Assembly: GCF_000350145.1 (NCBI RefSeq)
Contig: NZ_BAOL01000008.1
Coordinates: 1 to 64,000, forward strand
Direction of reading: 5' to 3'
Origin: Ilumatobacter nonamiensis YM16-303
Lineage (GTDB): Bacteria > Actinomycetota > Acidimicrobiia > Acidimicrobiales > Ilumatobacteraceae
Length of the DNA stretch: 64,000 nucleotides
Positions 53,643 through 64,000 of the stretch are shown in pieces. The notes under the pieces are model-generated. The model worked only from the letters and a program-made list of their open reading frames with translations, had not been told where the DNA came from and searched no databases. The first letter of the stretch is position 1, and the number at the start of each line of letters is the position of its first letter. The translations under genes were made by a program, and so were the position numbers.

Positions 53643-53694
53643 GCCGATCACGGTATCCAGAAGGACTCACCGGGAACCGGCGCGGCGACGTTGA

Positions 53695-54990
53695 TCAGCG
53701 CTCCGACTCGTCGGGGCGCGAGTCTTCGGTCGATTGCGCAACTGGACGAGCGGCGACTTCGCTCACGGTGTGGTCGCGCATTGCGCGCACTTCGAGGTTC
53801 CACCCGTTGATCTCGACGCGGTCGGCAATGCTCGGGATGCGACCGAGATGTTCGAGCACCAGGCCAGCGACGGTTGCATAGTCTCCAGCGGGCAACTCGA
53901 GCCCGATCTGGGACAGATCATGGATCGGGAAACGGCCAGGCAGCACGATCGTGCCGTCTCGTTCGCGACGCGCCGAAGCGAGGTCCGGGTCGGACTCGTC
54001 GTAGATCTCTCCGACGACCTCCTCGACCAGGTCCTCCATCGTGACGAGACCGACGACTCCCCCGTGTTCGTTCACGACCAATGTCATCTGAGTGCGGAGT
54101 CGCTGGAGCTCGCTCATCGTCGTGAGCACTCGTGCCGCTTCGGGGTAGGCGGGTATTTTCTGAGCAATCGAGGCCACGACTCCATCGCGGGCGGCGATCA
54201 GTTGTCGCAAATGGACGTACCCGACCACGTCGTCGAGATTTCGCCCCACCGCGACGGGAGCGCGACTGTGTCCGGATTCGTTGAGCCGCTGCATCGCGAG
54301 GCGACAGGGCCACTCTGCGTCGAGAACGAACACATCGCCCCGGGGGACGAACACCTTGTCGAGGGTGCGTTCGGCAATCTCGAACGCACCGTTGACGATG
54401 AGGCGCTGCTCGGGAGTCAACGTGTCCTGCACGGCAACCATGTCGCGTAGTTCCTCCTCGGTCACTTCCTCTCGCTGCAGATGTGGATCGGCGCCCATCA
54501 ACCGAACCGCTGCATTCGTGGAGTGGGACAGCAACCACACAACCGGGCGGGTCAACGTCGACAACCACGCCAACGGACGCGCCATCACCATCCCCCACCG
54601 CTCGGCCTTCTGCATCGCGACGCGTTTGGGGGCCAGCTCACCGAACACCAAGGTGAAGTACGCGAGGAACAACGTGACCGCCACGACGGATGCCGGCCGA
54701 GCCGCACCACCCAGGAACCCGAGCGGGCCCTCGAGCGGTTCGGCCAGTGACACCGCCGCAGCGGCCGACGCCAGGAAACCCGCCAGCGTGATCCCGATCT
54801 GAATCGTGGCGAGGAAGCGGTTCGGTTCCCGCGCCAAGCCGGCCAGCACGGCGCCGGTACCCGACTGCTTCTCCAGCCGTTGGAGCTGACCCTCCCGCAG
54901 CGAAACCAGGGCCAACTCGGTGCCCGCAAACGCCGCGTTGACGAGCACCAGTACGACGACGAGAACAAGCTGCGGCAGCACGTCAGACAT
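53695..54990 (-). CDS. CNNM/HlyC-CorC family transporter-like protein
   Basis: A 431-residue membrane protein: N-terminal DUF21 (CNNM) with 3-4 transmembrane helices (residues 1-~190), two CBS domains (about 215-330; VFVPRGDVFVLD... and VVNEHGGVVGLVTMEDLVEEVVGEIYDE) and a C-terminal CorC_HlyC domain ending in an acidic tail. CNNM proteins export Mg2+ or regulate divalent cations. It lies directly downstream of a P-type ATPase gene (45 nt), which suggests joint control of divalent cations. Confidence 0.92.
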   Translation of the reverse strand: MSDVLPQLVLVVVLVLVNAAFAGTELALVSLREGQLQRLEKQSGTGAVLAGLAREPNRFLATIQIGITLAGFLASAAAAVSLAEPLEGPLGFLGGAARPASVVAVTLFLAYFTLVFGELAPKRVAMQKAERWGMVMARPLAWLSTLTRPVVWLLSHSTNAAVRLMGADPHLQREEVTEEELRDMVAVQDTLTPEQRLIVNGAFEIAERTLDKVFVPRGDVFVLDAEWPCRLAMQRLNESGHSRAPVAVGRNLDDVVGYVHLRQLIAARDGVVASIAQKIPAYPEAARVLTTMSELQRLRTQMTLVVNEHGGVVGLVTMEDLVEEVVGEIYDESDPDLASARRERDGTIVLPGRFPIHDLSQIGLELPAGDYATVAGLVLEHLGRIPSIADRVEINGWNLEVRAMRDHTVSEVAARPVAQSTEDSRPDESER

Positions 54991-55035
54991 GACGACCTCG
55001 CACGCGCCGAGAGGTCAGGCAGTCGGAGTCGGGCT

Positions 55036-57855
<2,820 letters not shown>

Positions 57856-58192
57856 CGAACGCCACCTGAGCGGCACACGTCAGAACTCGGGAGATCGTGG
57901 AACATGAGAGATTCCTTTCAGCGCACGGGCGAACGTTCGCTGAAAGTCTCTCCACCCATTCGAGACGGGCTGACCGCGCCGGCTCCGCAGAGCGTGTTGA
58001 CGACGGGCCACTCGGGATACTCCCCTTCAGTCACCGAGATCATACGACCTCACCGACATCTCGCGGTCGCACGTTCGCCGACGAACCGGCCGTTCATGGC
58101 GATGGACATCGCGGCTGCCGACAGGCTGACTCGGCCGCAACCTCCGGTTCAGACGTACTTCGCGACACCCATCGACATGAATCGATCCGGCG
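57856..58192. other. 337-bp upstream region of the P-type ATPase
   Basis: The only structure I see is an imperfect hairpin at 57906-57953: arms CTTTCAGCG (57915-57923) and CGCTGAAAG (57938-57946), extended by GAGAG/CTCTC, with the 8-bp palindrome GAACGTTC in the loop. It lies ~50 nt upstream of the ATPase start and could be a regulatory leader element or operator. The remainder, toward the cyclase gene end, holds nothing recognisable. Confidence 0.5.
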
Positions 58193-59164
58193 TCACTTCA
58201 CCGCGATCGGATTGACCGGAGATCCGCACCCACCGGCGATGGGGAGTGCCGGCGCGGCGAGAAAGAAGTCGTACTGGCCGTCGTCGGCGCAGTCGGCTGC
58301 GAGGTCTTCGAGAAACCAGAGTTCACCGAGCAGGAGGCCCAGGTCGCGGATGGCGACCATGTGCATCGGCGACGTGACTCCGGCGACCGGCGACAGGCCC
58401 TCGACCATCACATTGTCGGCGGCAACGGCCGCCACCTCGTGTTCTGCCAGCCACTTCACGGTCGTGAAGTGCAGTCCGGACAGGCAGGTGTGATGGAAAC
58501 CCGACCAGTTGTCGCCGTCGACCGCCGTCATGGCGCCGGTCCGCACGAGGACGATGTCACCGGTCTCGATCGTGACACCCTGGGCGGCGGCACATGCGTC
58601 GAGGTCCTCGGAGCGGATCGGAGTCATCAGGTCCCAGCAGTCCACGGATGCGTGTCGGGCCATGTCGAGCAGAACCCCTCGCCCGACGAAACCGTCGTGC
58701 ACCTTGTCGATCCCGTTGCGGCCGCTGCCCGCGGCGCTGACCTCGGTGGCGGGCACGCCGTTGTACATCTCTCCCGAGTAGTAGATGTGGCTCAGGGCGT
58801 CCCACTGGGTGGAGCCTTGACACGACAGCACGAGCATGTCGTCGGTGAAGTCGGCCTCACCGCCCATGTCCATCGGACCGGGGGTGTCTCCGGTCTGGGT
58901 CATCACGTGCAGGCAGTTGGTCCTGCCGATGTTTCCGGTCTGTGGGCCCACGCCGGTCTTCAGGGGCAGGGCCAGTGAGAACGTCCGCCCGCTGCGCATG
59001 GCGGACGCGGCGGCGAGCCGTTGGTCGGGTCCGAGGTGGTTGAGCGTGCCACGCTCGTCGTCGGGCCCCCAGCGCCCCCAGTTGGAGATCTCTCGGCCAA
59101 GGGCGTACACGTCCTCGATCGTGTAGGTCTCGGCTGGTGATGATGGTTCGTGCGGGGTGGTCAT
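58193..59164 (-). CDS. Cyclase-family (KynB-like) metal-dependent hydrolase
   Basis: A 323-residue protein of the cyclase/kynurenine-formamidase-like family. The metal motif HxGTHxD is represented by GSTQWDALSH with flanking His, and DIVLVRTG, HHTCLSGLHF and the C-terminal PLPIAGG are typical. It would hydrolyse a lactone or amide bond. GGAG lies 6-7 nt upstream of the ATG at 59164. It is the last gene of the minus-strand catabolic operon. Confidence 0.84.
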   Translation of the reverse strand: MTTPHEPSSPAETYTIEDVYALGREISNWGRWGPDDERGTLNHLGPDQRLAAASAMRSGRTFSLALPLKTGVGPQTGNIGRTNCLHVMTQTGDTPGPMDMGGEADFTDDMLVLSCQGSTQWDALSHIYYSGEMYNGVPATEVSAAGSGRNGIDKVHDGFVGRGVLLDMARHASVDCWDLMTPIRSEDLDACAAAQGVTIETGDIVLVRTGAMTAVDGDNWSGFHHTCLSGLHFTTVKWLAEHEVAAVAADNVMVEGLSPVAGVTSPMHMVAIRDLGLLLGELWFLEDLAADCADDGQYDFFLAAPALPIAGGCGSPVNPIAVK

Positions 59165-59210
59165 GTTGATCTCCTTCAAAGGGTGCGATGCGGCCGGCGT
59201 TCCCGGCCCA

Positions 59211-59972
59211 CTACAGGTAGAAGCCGCCGTCGAGGAACAAGGCCTGGCCGACCACGAACGACGAGGCCGGCGAACTCAACCACACGACCGCTTCCGCGAT
59301 CTCGTCGGGGTGGGCGATCGCAGGTCCGGCGCCTCCCGGCGGGTTCGGTGGGATCGGGCTTCCCGCCATGCCCTCGAGCAGCGGAGTCGACACCCCGCCG
59401 GGGCACACCGCGTTGACCCGGATCCCGCGAGGGAGGTACTCCTTCGCGGCGGTCTTGGTCAGCCCGACGACTCCGTGTTTGGTGGCGCCGTACGCGGCGC
59501 CCGCCTTGGCCGCCGTCAGGCCCGCCGTCGAACTCGTGTTCACGATGGACCCGCCTCCGTGCTCGGCCATGTGGGCGAGCTCGTGCTTCAGGCAGTTGAA
59601 GACACCGGTCAGGTTGATCGCGACCGTGTGCGCCCACGTCTCCGCGGCGAACAGTCCGGTCGGTTGGCCGGCGGAACCGATGACGCCGGCATTGTTGAAG
59701 GCGTGGTCCAGGCCACCGAAGGTCTCGACCGTGAACCGGACCATCTGCTCGACCTCGCTCTCGTCGCTCACGTCGCAGCGAAAAGGTGCAGCGGATCCGC
59801 CTTCGGCGAGGATCGTGTCGACGAGTCGCTCCGCCGCCGACATGTCGATGTCGGCGACGACCACGCTCGCGCCGGACCGAGCGAACCGTTCGACCGTCGC
59901 GGCGCCGATTCCCGAGGCGCCCCCGGTGACGAGCGCGACGCGGTCGCTGAAGTCGTAGATCGGCGTGGTCAT
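59211..59972 (-). CDS. Short-chain dehydrogenase/reductase (FabG-type)
   Basis: A 253-residue classical SDR: TGGASGIGAATVERF, NNAGVIG, the Ser in NTSSTAG and Tyr-Gly-Ala-Thr-Lys (YGATK), then the C-terminal GQALFLDGGFYL. It probably oxidises a secondary alcohol. Its ATG overlaps the amidohydrolase stop (ATGA), so it is co-translated with it. Confidence 0.9.
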   Translation of the reverse strand: MTTPIYDFSDRVALVTGGASGIGAATVERFARSGASVVVADIDMSAAERLVDTILAEGGSAAPFRCDVSDESEVEQMVRFTVETFGGLDHAFNNAGVIGSAGQPTGLFAAETWAHTVAINLTGVFNCLKHELAHMAEHGGGSIVNTSSTAGLTAAKAGAAYGATKHGVVGLTKTAAKEYLPRGIRVNAVCPGGVSTPLLEGMAGSPIPPNPPGGAGPAIAHPDEIAEAVVWLSSPASSFVVGQALFLDGGFYL

Positions 59973-61093
59973 GAGGGCCTCCCGGTGTCTTGCTGCGCCT
60001 GACCGAATCGTCGCGTCGACCCGGTGTGGTCGGTGTCGTCGAGCCGGTAGATCCGCATGGCGCTGTCATGGAACATCTGACGTCTCTCCTCGGCCGAGTA
60101 GCTCAGGGTCATCTTCTTGAAGGCGTTCCACAGATTGTTGTAGCTACAGGCGAACCGATCGACCGGGAAGTTGGACTCGAACATGCAACGGCTGGGTCCG
60201 AACTCCTGGATCACGTAGTTCACCCGATCGGAGAACTCGCTCGCGATCTCGTCGGATGAAGGCTTCTCCGTCCTCCAGAACCAGTCGTGGCCGAAGAGAT
60301 ACATCCCGATACCTCCGAGCTTGACGGTCACGTTCGGCAGTGCGGACAGCTCGCGCATCGCCGATCGCCAGGTTGTCTCGACATCGTCCGCCTGCCTGCG
60401 ATATCGGGCGACTCCGAGTGGCGCTCCCATGTGGGTGACGACGATGTCGGTGTCAGGCACGGCCCGCGCCAGTTCGACGACCTCGTGGAGCTGCGTGTGG
60501 AAGACCCAGGCATCGAGAGTGAGGCGGCGTTGCCCGAGCAGGCGCACGCCATCGCGGAACGACGGGTCAGCCAGCAGGCCACGCTGGGGCTGAGCGACGC
60601 CGGGCATGAATTCGTGACGGTGGGTGTCGTAGGTGGCGCGTACACGAATTCCCCTGATCAGCCCTGCAGAGGCCTCGACGTGTGCATCGAGCACTGCCTC
60701 GAGAAGGTCTCCACAGCTGAGATCGGCCATCCCCACGATCCCGCGAATCGGCGGACAACCCAGGCGCTCTGCTTCTGCGGCCTTCGCCGCCACGAATCGC
60801 GACTCGCCGACCGGCATGAACGCCTCTGGTCCCGACGGCAGGTACCCGGTGCCGCACTCGGCGAACACGGTGGCCACGACGTTGTGGCCACCGGACATGT
60901 CATTGCAGTAGTCGCCGAGGCCGTAGGGAACGTGGCCGCTGTTGTCCCACAATCCGGTCGAAGATGGTGGCGTCACGCTGTCTCGTTCGTAGAAGTGAAA
61001 GTGGGTGTCACAGACGGGCAGGTCCGGCTCGAGAGCCTCCTCGGCCATCGCCGGGTCCGCAATGACCACCGGTCCTCGCACGGGTTCGCTCAT
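59969..61093 (-). CDS. Amidohydrolase 2 family (metal-dependent hydrolase)
   Basis: A 374-residue TIM-barrel amidohydrolase: DTHFHFYERD near the N-terminus gives the HxH metal motif, VVTHMGAPLG the barrel His, and FESNFPVDRF the catalytic Asp, as in decarboxylases and lactonases of the ACMSD/LigI group. The reaction could be decarboxylation or lactone hydrolysis in a ring-degradation pathway. Both ends overlap neighbouring SDR genes (ATGA twice). Confidence 0.87.
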   Translation of the reverse strand: MSEPVRGPVVIADPAMAEEALEPDLPVCDTHFHFYERDSVTPPSSTGLWDNSGHVPYGLGDYCNDMSGGHNVVATVFAECGTGYLPSGPEAFMPVGESRFVAAKAAEAERLGCPPIRGIVGMADLSCGDLLEAVLDAHVEASAGLIRGIRVRATYDTHRHEFMPGVAQPQRGLLADPSFRDGVRLLGQRRLTLDAWVFHTQLHEVVELARAVPDTDIVVTHMGAPLGVARYRRQADDVETTWRSAMRELSALPNVTVKLGGIGMYLFGHDWFWRTEKPSSDEIASEFSDRVNYVIQEFGPSRCMFESNFPVDRFACSYNNLWNAFKKMTLSYSAEERRQMFHDSAMRIYRLDDTDHTGSTRRFGQAQQDTGRPS

Positions 61094-61902
61094 GCGAGCC
61101 TCTCGGTGGCCGAGAAGTGCAGGCCTTGGCGCTTCAGGTTCCAGTCGGAGAACACGTGGGAGGTGGCGGTCATGCCTCCGTCGACGACGAGTTCGGCCCC
61201 GGTGAAGTAGCTCGACGCATCGGAGGCGAGGAAGAGCACCGCCTCGGTGACCTCCTGCGCCTGACCGAATCGCCGCATCGGCAAGGTCTCGCCGAACTCG
61301 TCGAGGAGTGGCCTGACCTTCGGATGATCGAACATGGTCGTCTCGATGATGCCCGGATGCACCGAGTTCACCCGGATGCCGTACGGCCCGAACTCGAGCG
61401 CCGCCGTCTGGGTCAACCCGCGGACCGCGTACTTGGCGCTCGTGTAGGCGGCCCCGCCGATCGATCCGTTGAACCCGCTCACCGACGAGATGTTGATGAT
61501 CGAGCCGCCACCCTGATCCTTCATGATCGGGGCCACCATCTGCATCGAGATGAAGATGGACAGCTGGTCGACCTCGATCACCCGCATGTACTCGCTCACC
61601 GACATGTCGACGATGTGCTTGATTCCGCCGATACCGGCATTGTTGACCAGCACATCGACCCGCCCGAACGAACTCATCGTCTCGTCGACCACGTGCTGCC
61701 AGCCGCTCTCGCTGGCGACGTCGTGGTGGAGGAATCGCGCTCTCGAGTTGTCGAGTTCTTCGACGAGCTGCTCGCCGGCATCCTGGTCGATGTCGGTCAG
61801 CACCACGGTCGCTCCCTCGTTCAGGAATCCCTGAGCGTGGCTGGCCCCCATTCCCGCCGCCCCGCCGGTGATGATCGACACCTTCCCGTCGAGTCGTCCC
61901 AT
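61090..61902 (-). CDS. Short-chain dehydrogenase/reductase (second)
   Basis: A 270-residue SDR: TGGAAGMGASHA cofactor motif, NNAGIGG, NISSVSG and YTSAK catalytic segments. It has a C-terminal extension (MTATSHVFSDWNLKRQGLHF) not seen in the first SDR, so substrates differ. It precedes the amidohydrolase and overlaps it by ATGA. It may act on a hydroxy- or keto-steroid- or terpene-like compound; this is a guess. Confidence 0.9.
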   Translation of the reverse strand: MGRLDGKVSIITGGAAGMGASHAQGFLNEGATVVLTDIDQDAGEQLVEELDNSRARFLHHDVASESGWQHVVDETMSSFGRVDVLVNNAGIGGIKHIVDMSVSEYMRVIEVDQLSIFISMQMVAPIMKDQGGGSIINISSVSGFNGSIGGAAYTSAKYAVRGLTQTAALEFGPYGIRVNSVHPGIIETTMFDHPKVRPLLDEFGETLPMRRFGQAQEVTEAVLFLASDASSYFTGAELVVDGGMTATSHVFSDWNLKRQGLHFSATERLA

Positions 61903-61903
61903 G

Positions 61904-62455
61904 TCATGTCCTCGATTCTGGAGCTGTCGGATTCTCTCGCAGCGACACCGCTTCGACGACGAGCTTCACGATGGGGATCCGTCGCTCGGTGCGGGCCTGG
62001 TAGGTCTCGTAGTCGGGCCAGAACCGAACCATCTGCTCCCACCGCAGCTCGCGTTCGTCGCCCTCGACGGTCACGGCGACGGCTCGACAGTTGAAGATTC
62101 CGGCGATCACCTCGCACTTCGGGTCGGCCAGCAGGTTCTTGTACCAATGCGGATGATCCGGTGTCCCGCCCTTGCTGGCCACGACGAGGAAGCCGTCGCC
62201 GCACGGCTGGTACAGCAGTGGGGCCACCCGTGGTTCACCGGAGGTTCGCCCCTTCGTGACGAGCAGCAGTGTGGGGTGGAGTCCCTCGGCGCGTGCGCTC
62301 GTGTTCTCGGACGCGTTCCAGTCGTGCGCGGCGACCTGGTCGGTCTGGTACTGCTCGACGTGCCGGAAGAACCACGACAGGTCGCGCCCCTGGGTGGGGT
62401 CGGCCGCTCCGGCCCCGCCTGCGTCGTCTGGTTGGTTGGTCGATTGTTCTGTCAC
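61904..62455 (-). CDS. F420/deazaflavin-dependent nitroreductase-family protein (DDN-like)
   Basis: A 183-residue split-barrel protein of the Ddn/F420-dependent quinone reductase group. LLLVTKGRTSGEPRVAPLLY and VASKGGTPDHPHWYKNLLADP are the two signature stretches. It would transfer hydride from F420H2 to a quinone, enone or other electrophile. The GTG start at 62455 is 1 nt after the SnoaL-like stop. Its presence supports an F420-using actinobacterium. Confidence 0.87.
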   Translation of the reverse strand: MTEQSTNQPDDAGGAGAADPTQGRDLSWFFRHVEQYQTDQVAAHDWNASENTSARAEGLHPTLLLVTKGRTSGEPRVAPLLYQPCGDGFLVVASKGGTPDHPHWYKNLLADPKCEVIAGIFNCRAVAVTVEGDERELRWEQMVRFWPDYETYQARTERRIPIVKLVVEAVSLRENPTAPESRT

Positions 62456-62456
62456 T

Positions 62457-62945
62457 TCAATCCCTTTCGTCCATGACCGACTGGAAGACCGCGGCATAGG
62501 CGTGGCCCAGCTGCGGGGAACGCGGGTCGGGGCCGCCGTCCTTGAACCATTCGAGTCGGCGCGACCGGAACCGCCAGGCACCGTCGACGTCTCGCGCGTA
62601 CCGATCGTGATAGCGACCGCTGCCGCGGATGCGCCAGCCGTGCTCGGCGGACAACTCGATGACCACCAGGTCGACCGACCCGGTCCCCTGTCCGCCGTCG
62701 ACCTCGATCACGGTGTTGAGCATGAGATGGCGTGTGCCGGCGAGCAGTGGTTGGTCGCTGCTGTGCTCGGCGGCGAGCGACATCAGCCGGCGCAGCTTCT
62801 CCCGCGAGCGGATCGTCACGCCGTTGTCGGTGAACTCGGCGTCCTCGGTGAAGAGGTCGGCGTACGCGTCGGGTTGCCGGGGCCACTCGTCGACGGTCTG
62901 GCCGTAGCGTCCGATGAGGTTCGAGATGCGCTGGTAGTCGTTCAC
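62457..62945 (-). CDS. SnoaL-like / NTF2-fold protein
   Basis: A 162-residue NTF2-like protein (ISNLIGRYGQTVDEW, YADLFTEDAEFTDNG, GRYHDRYARDVDGAWRFRSRRLEWF). SnoaL-like proteins are cyclases, isomerases or dehydratases of small hydrophobic substrates. The tail HAYAAVFQSVMDERD is unremarkable. It starts with GTG and is immediately followed by the DDN-like gene in the operon. Confidence 0.82.
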   Translation of the reverse strand: MNDYQRISNLIGRYGQTVDEWPRQPDAYADLFTEDAEFTDNGVTIRSREKLRRLMSLAAEHSSDQPLLAGTRHLMLNTVIEVDGGQGTGSVDLVVIELSAEHGWRIRGSGRYHDRYARDVDGAWRFRSRRLEWFKDGGPDPRSPQLGHAYAAVFQSVMDERD

Positions 62946-62955
62946 GCGGGCTCGC

Positions 62956-63942
62956 TCAGGGCCGTGGCACGGGCTCGGCCCGAAGGTGGCGGTTCATCTC
63001 GGCGGCGGCGCGATCGAACGCCTGGAGACCCTCGGCGAGGATGCCGCCCATGTTGCAGAACGCGTGCGGGAGCCCCTGCTCGATTCGCGCCTCGACCGCC
63101 ACGCGCGACCGGGCGAGCGTCTCCGCGTACTGCATCGCCTCGTCACGCAGCGGGTCGTACTCGGCGGCCAGGATCAGCGTGGCAGGGTGAGCGGGTGGAG
63201 CCGAGTCGGCCGCTGCGGGCGTCAGACGCGGGTCGGTGTGCGTCGCCTCGTCGGGCGCGTACTGGTGCCACATCCACTCCATCTGCTCCCGAGCCGGGGG
63301 CAGCAGGTCGCCGAGCGACCGCCATGACGGTGTCGACATGCTGATGTCCAGCGCGGGTTCGAGGAGCAGGAGGAACCTGGGGGCCTCGTCGCCGTTTCGG
63401 CTCAACTCCAACGCTGCGGCCGCTGCGAGACCGCCACCCGAACTCTCACCGGCGAGAGCGGTCCGGTCAGGGTCGCCTCCGATGTCCTGTGCGTGGTCTC
63501 GGGCCCATCGAAAGGCGGCGACGCAGTCGTCGAAGGCGGCCGGGAACGGCGCCTCGGGGGCGAGCCGGTAGTCGACGTTGACGACCACGGCGCCCGTCTG
63601 ATTGGCCAGGCGACGACAGAGATGATCGGAGTGTTCGAGATCACCGAGAATCCAGCCGCCCGCGTGGCAGTACACGACGATCGGCTGACCTGGCTCGCTG
63701 CTGGCCCGGTGGACGCGAACGTCGAGCTCGGCGCCGGCCGAATCGATGCGGTGCTGGGTTGTCTCCCACGTCTCTTCGCGTTCGGGAACGGTGGTCCGGC
63801 TCGACGCAGCTTGTCGGGAGGCCTCGACGCCGACCCGGTTCATCGTCGGGGCCGAGCGGATCGCATCGAGGATCGCGCCGACGAGCGGAGCGGGCTGCGA
63901 CAGGCCGAGCTGCTCGAAGTCGATCGGGGTGGCGTCGCTCAC
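62956..63942 (-). CDS. Alpha/beta-hydrolase fold-3 (HSL-type) esterase
   Basis: A 328-residue esterase of the hormone-sensitive-lipase group. The oxyanion-hole motif normally HGGG reads HAGG (YCHAGGWILG), the nucleophile is in GESSGGG, the acid in AAEYDPLRDE and the His in LPHAFCN. It probably hydrolyses an ester or lactone at the entry of the pathway. The GTG start overlaps the stop of the upstream gene (GTGA), so the operon continues beyond the window. Confidence 0.87.
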   Translation of the reverse strand: MSDATPIDFEQLGLSQPAPLVGAILDAIRSAPTMNRVGVEASRQAASSRTTVPEREETWETTQHRIDSAGAELDVRVHRASSEPGQPIVVYCHAGGWILGDLEHSDHLCRRLANQTGAVVVNVDYRLAPEAPFPAAFDDCVAAFRWARDHAQDIGGDPDRTALAGESSGGGLAAAAALELSRNGDEAPRFLLLLEPALDISMSTPSWRSLGDLLPPAREQMEWMWHQYAPDEATHTDPRLTPAAADSAPPAHPATLILAAEYDPLRDEAMQYAETLARSRVAVEARIEQGLPHAFCNMGGILAEGLQAFDRAAAEMNRHLRAEPVPRP

Positions 63943-64000
63943 GTCGGCGGGTCCAGTCGGATCACGGCGTTTCGTGGCAGCGTCACGCGGGAATGGACGA
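63939..64000 (-). CDS. C-terminal end of the next upstream operon gene (partial)
   Basis: Minus-strand frame open from the right edge, ending ...VTLPRNAVIRLDPPT with a TGA that overlaps the esterase GTG. Only about 19 residues are visible, so no family can be named, but the overlap shows the operon extends past position 64000. Confidence 0.55.
   Translation of the reverse strand, partial: VHSRVTLPRNAVIRLDPPT

Overview
This window is high-GC DNA with strongly GC-ending codons, and I read it as part of the chromosome of an actinobacterium. Several family types point there: a mycothiol-dependent maleylpyruvate isomerase-like protein, an F420/deazaflavin-dependent nitroreductase-family protein, a DUF222/HNH protein, DUF1707 and CGNR zinc-finger proteins, and DosR-type operators. 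The gene content (mitochondrial-type aconitase, GBBH-like dioxygenase, large catabolic operon) suggests a free-living, probably aquatic, Acidimicrobiia-like lineage; that placement is inference. There are about 66 protein genes. I see no rRNA, tRNA, CRISPR array, insertion sequence or prophage.

Layout. 0-4 kb: a hexapeptide acyltransferase diverges from an overlapping carboxylesterase / P1 peptidase / panC operon. 4-9 kb: an aldehyde dehydrogenase and a LysR regulator diverge from a GBBH/TauD-like dioxygenase and a 3-hydroxyisobutyrate-dehydrogenase-like gene, with a perfect T-N11-A palindrome between them. 9-14 kb: a four-gene operon (Gfo/Idh dehydrogenase, long ProA-like dehydrogenase, M1 peptidase lipoprotein, CPBP protease). 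14-19.5 kb: MBL hydrolase, DUF222/HNH protein, alpha/beta hydrolase, then a TetR-controlled operon with a 27-bp operator. 19.5-22.5 kb: poorly conserved small genes, a gene fragment, a CGNR regulator and a lipoprotein. 22.5-26.1 kb: universal stress protein, a cupredoxin-laccase fusion, a cupredoxin lipoprotein and a PPOX-family protein, governed by three DosR-like boxes. 26-33 kb: LysM lipoprotein and gltB-gltD with a structured leader. 33-41 kb: YqeY, enoyl-CoA hydratase, LldD-like oxidase, LysR, and a GntR-VOC pair diverging from aconitase. 41-48 kb: trpB-trpA coupled to a choline-sulfatase-like gene, an MBL-rhodanese gene, trpF and PPK2. 48-58 kb: SDR, FUSC, TmrB-like, VOC/DHFR operon, CNNM protein and a P2-type ATPase. 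58-64 kb: a seven-gene catabolic operon that runs off the right edge.

Two features stand out. First, three GGGNC-N4-GNCCC palindromes sit at exactly -42.5 from predicted start sites (two start codons and one CAGAAT -10), which is the class II spacing of DosR/DevR promoters. They tie a stress protein, copper oxidases and a flavin-type protein into a likely hypoxia- or NO-responsive island. Second, about twenty genes have a TANNNT-like hexamer ending 6-7 nt before the start codon and no Shine-Dalgarno sequence. Leaderless initiation therefore looks like the default for first genes of operons here, while internal genes use ATGA/GTGA overlaps or Shine-Dalgarno sequences. I used this rule to choose several starts.
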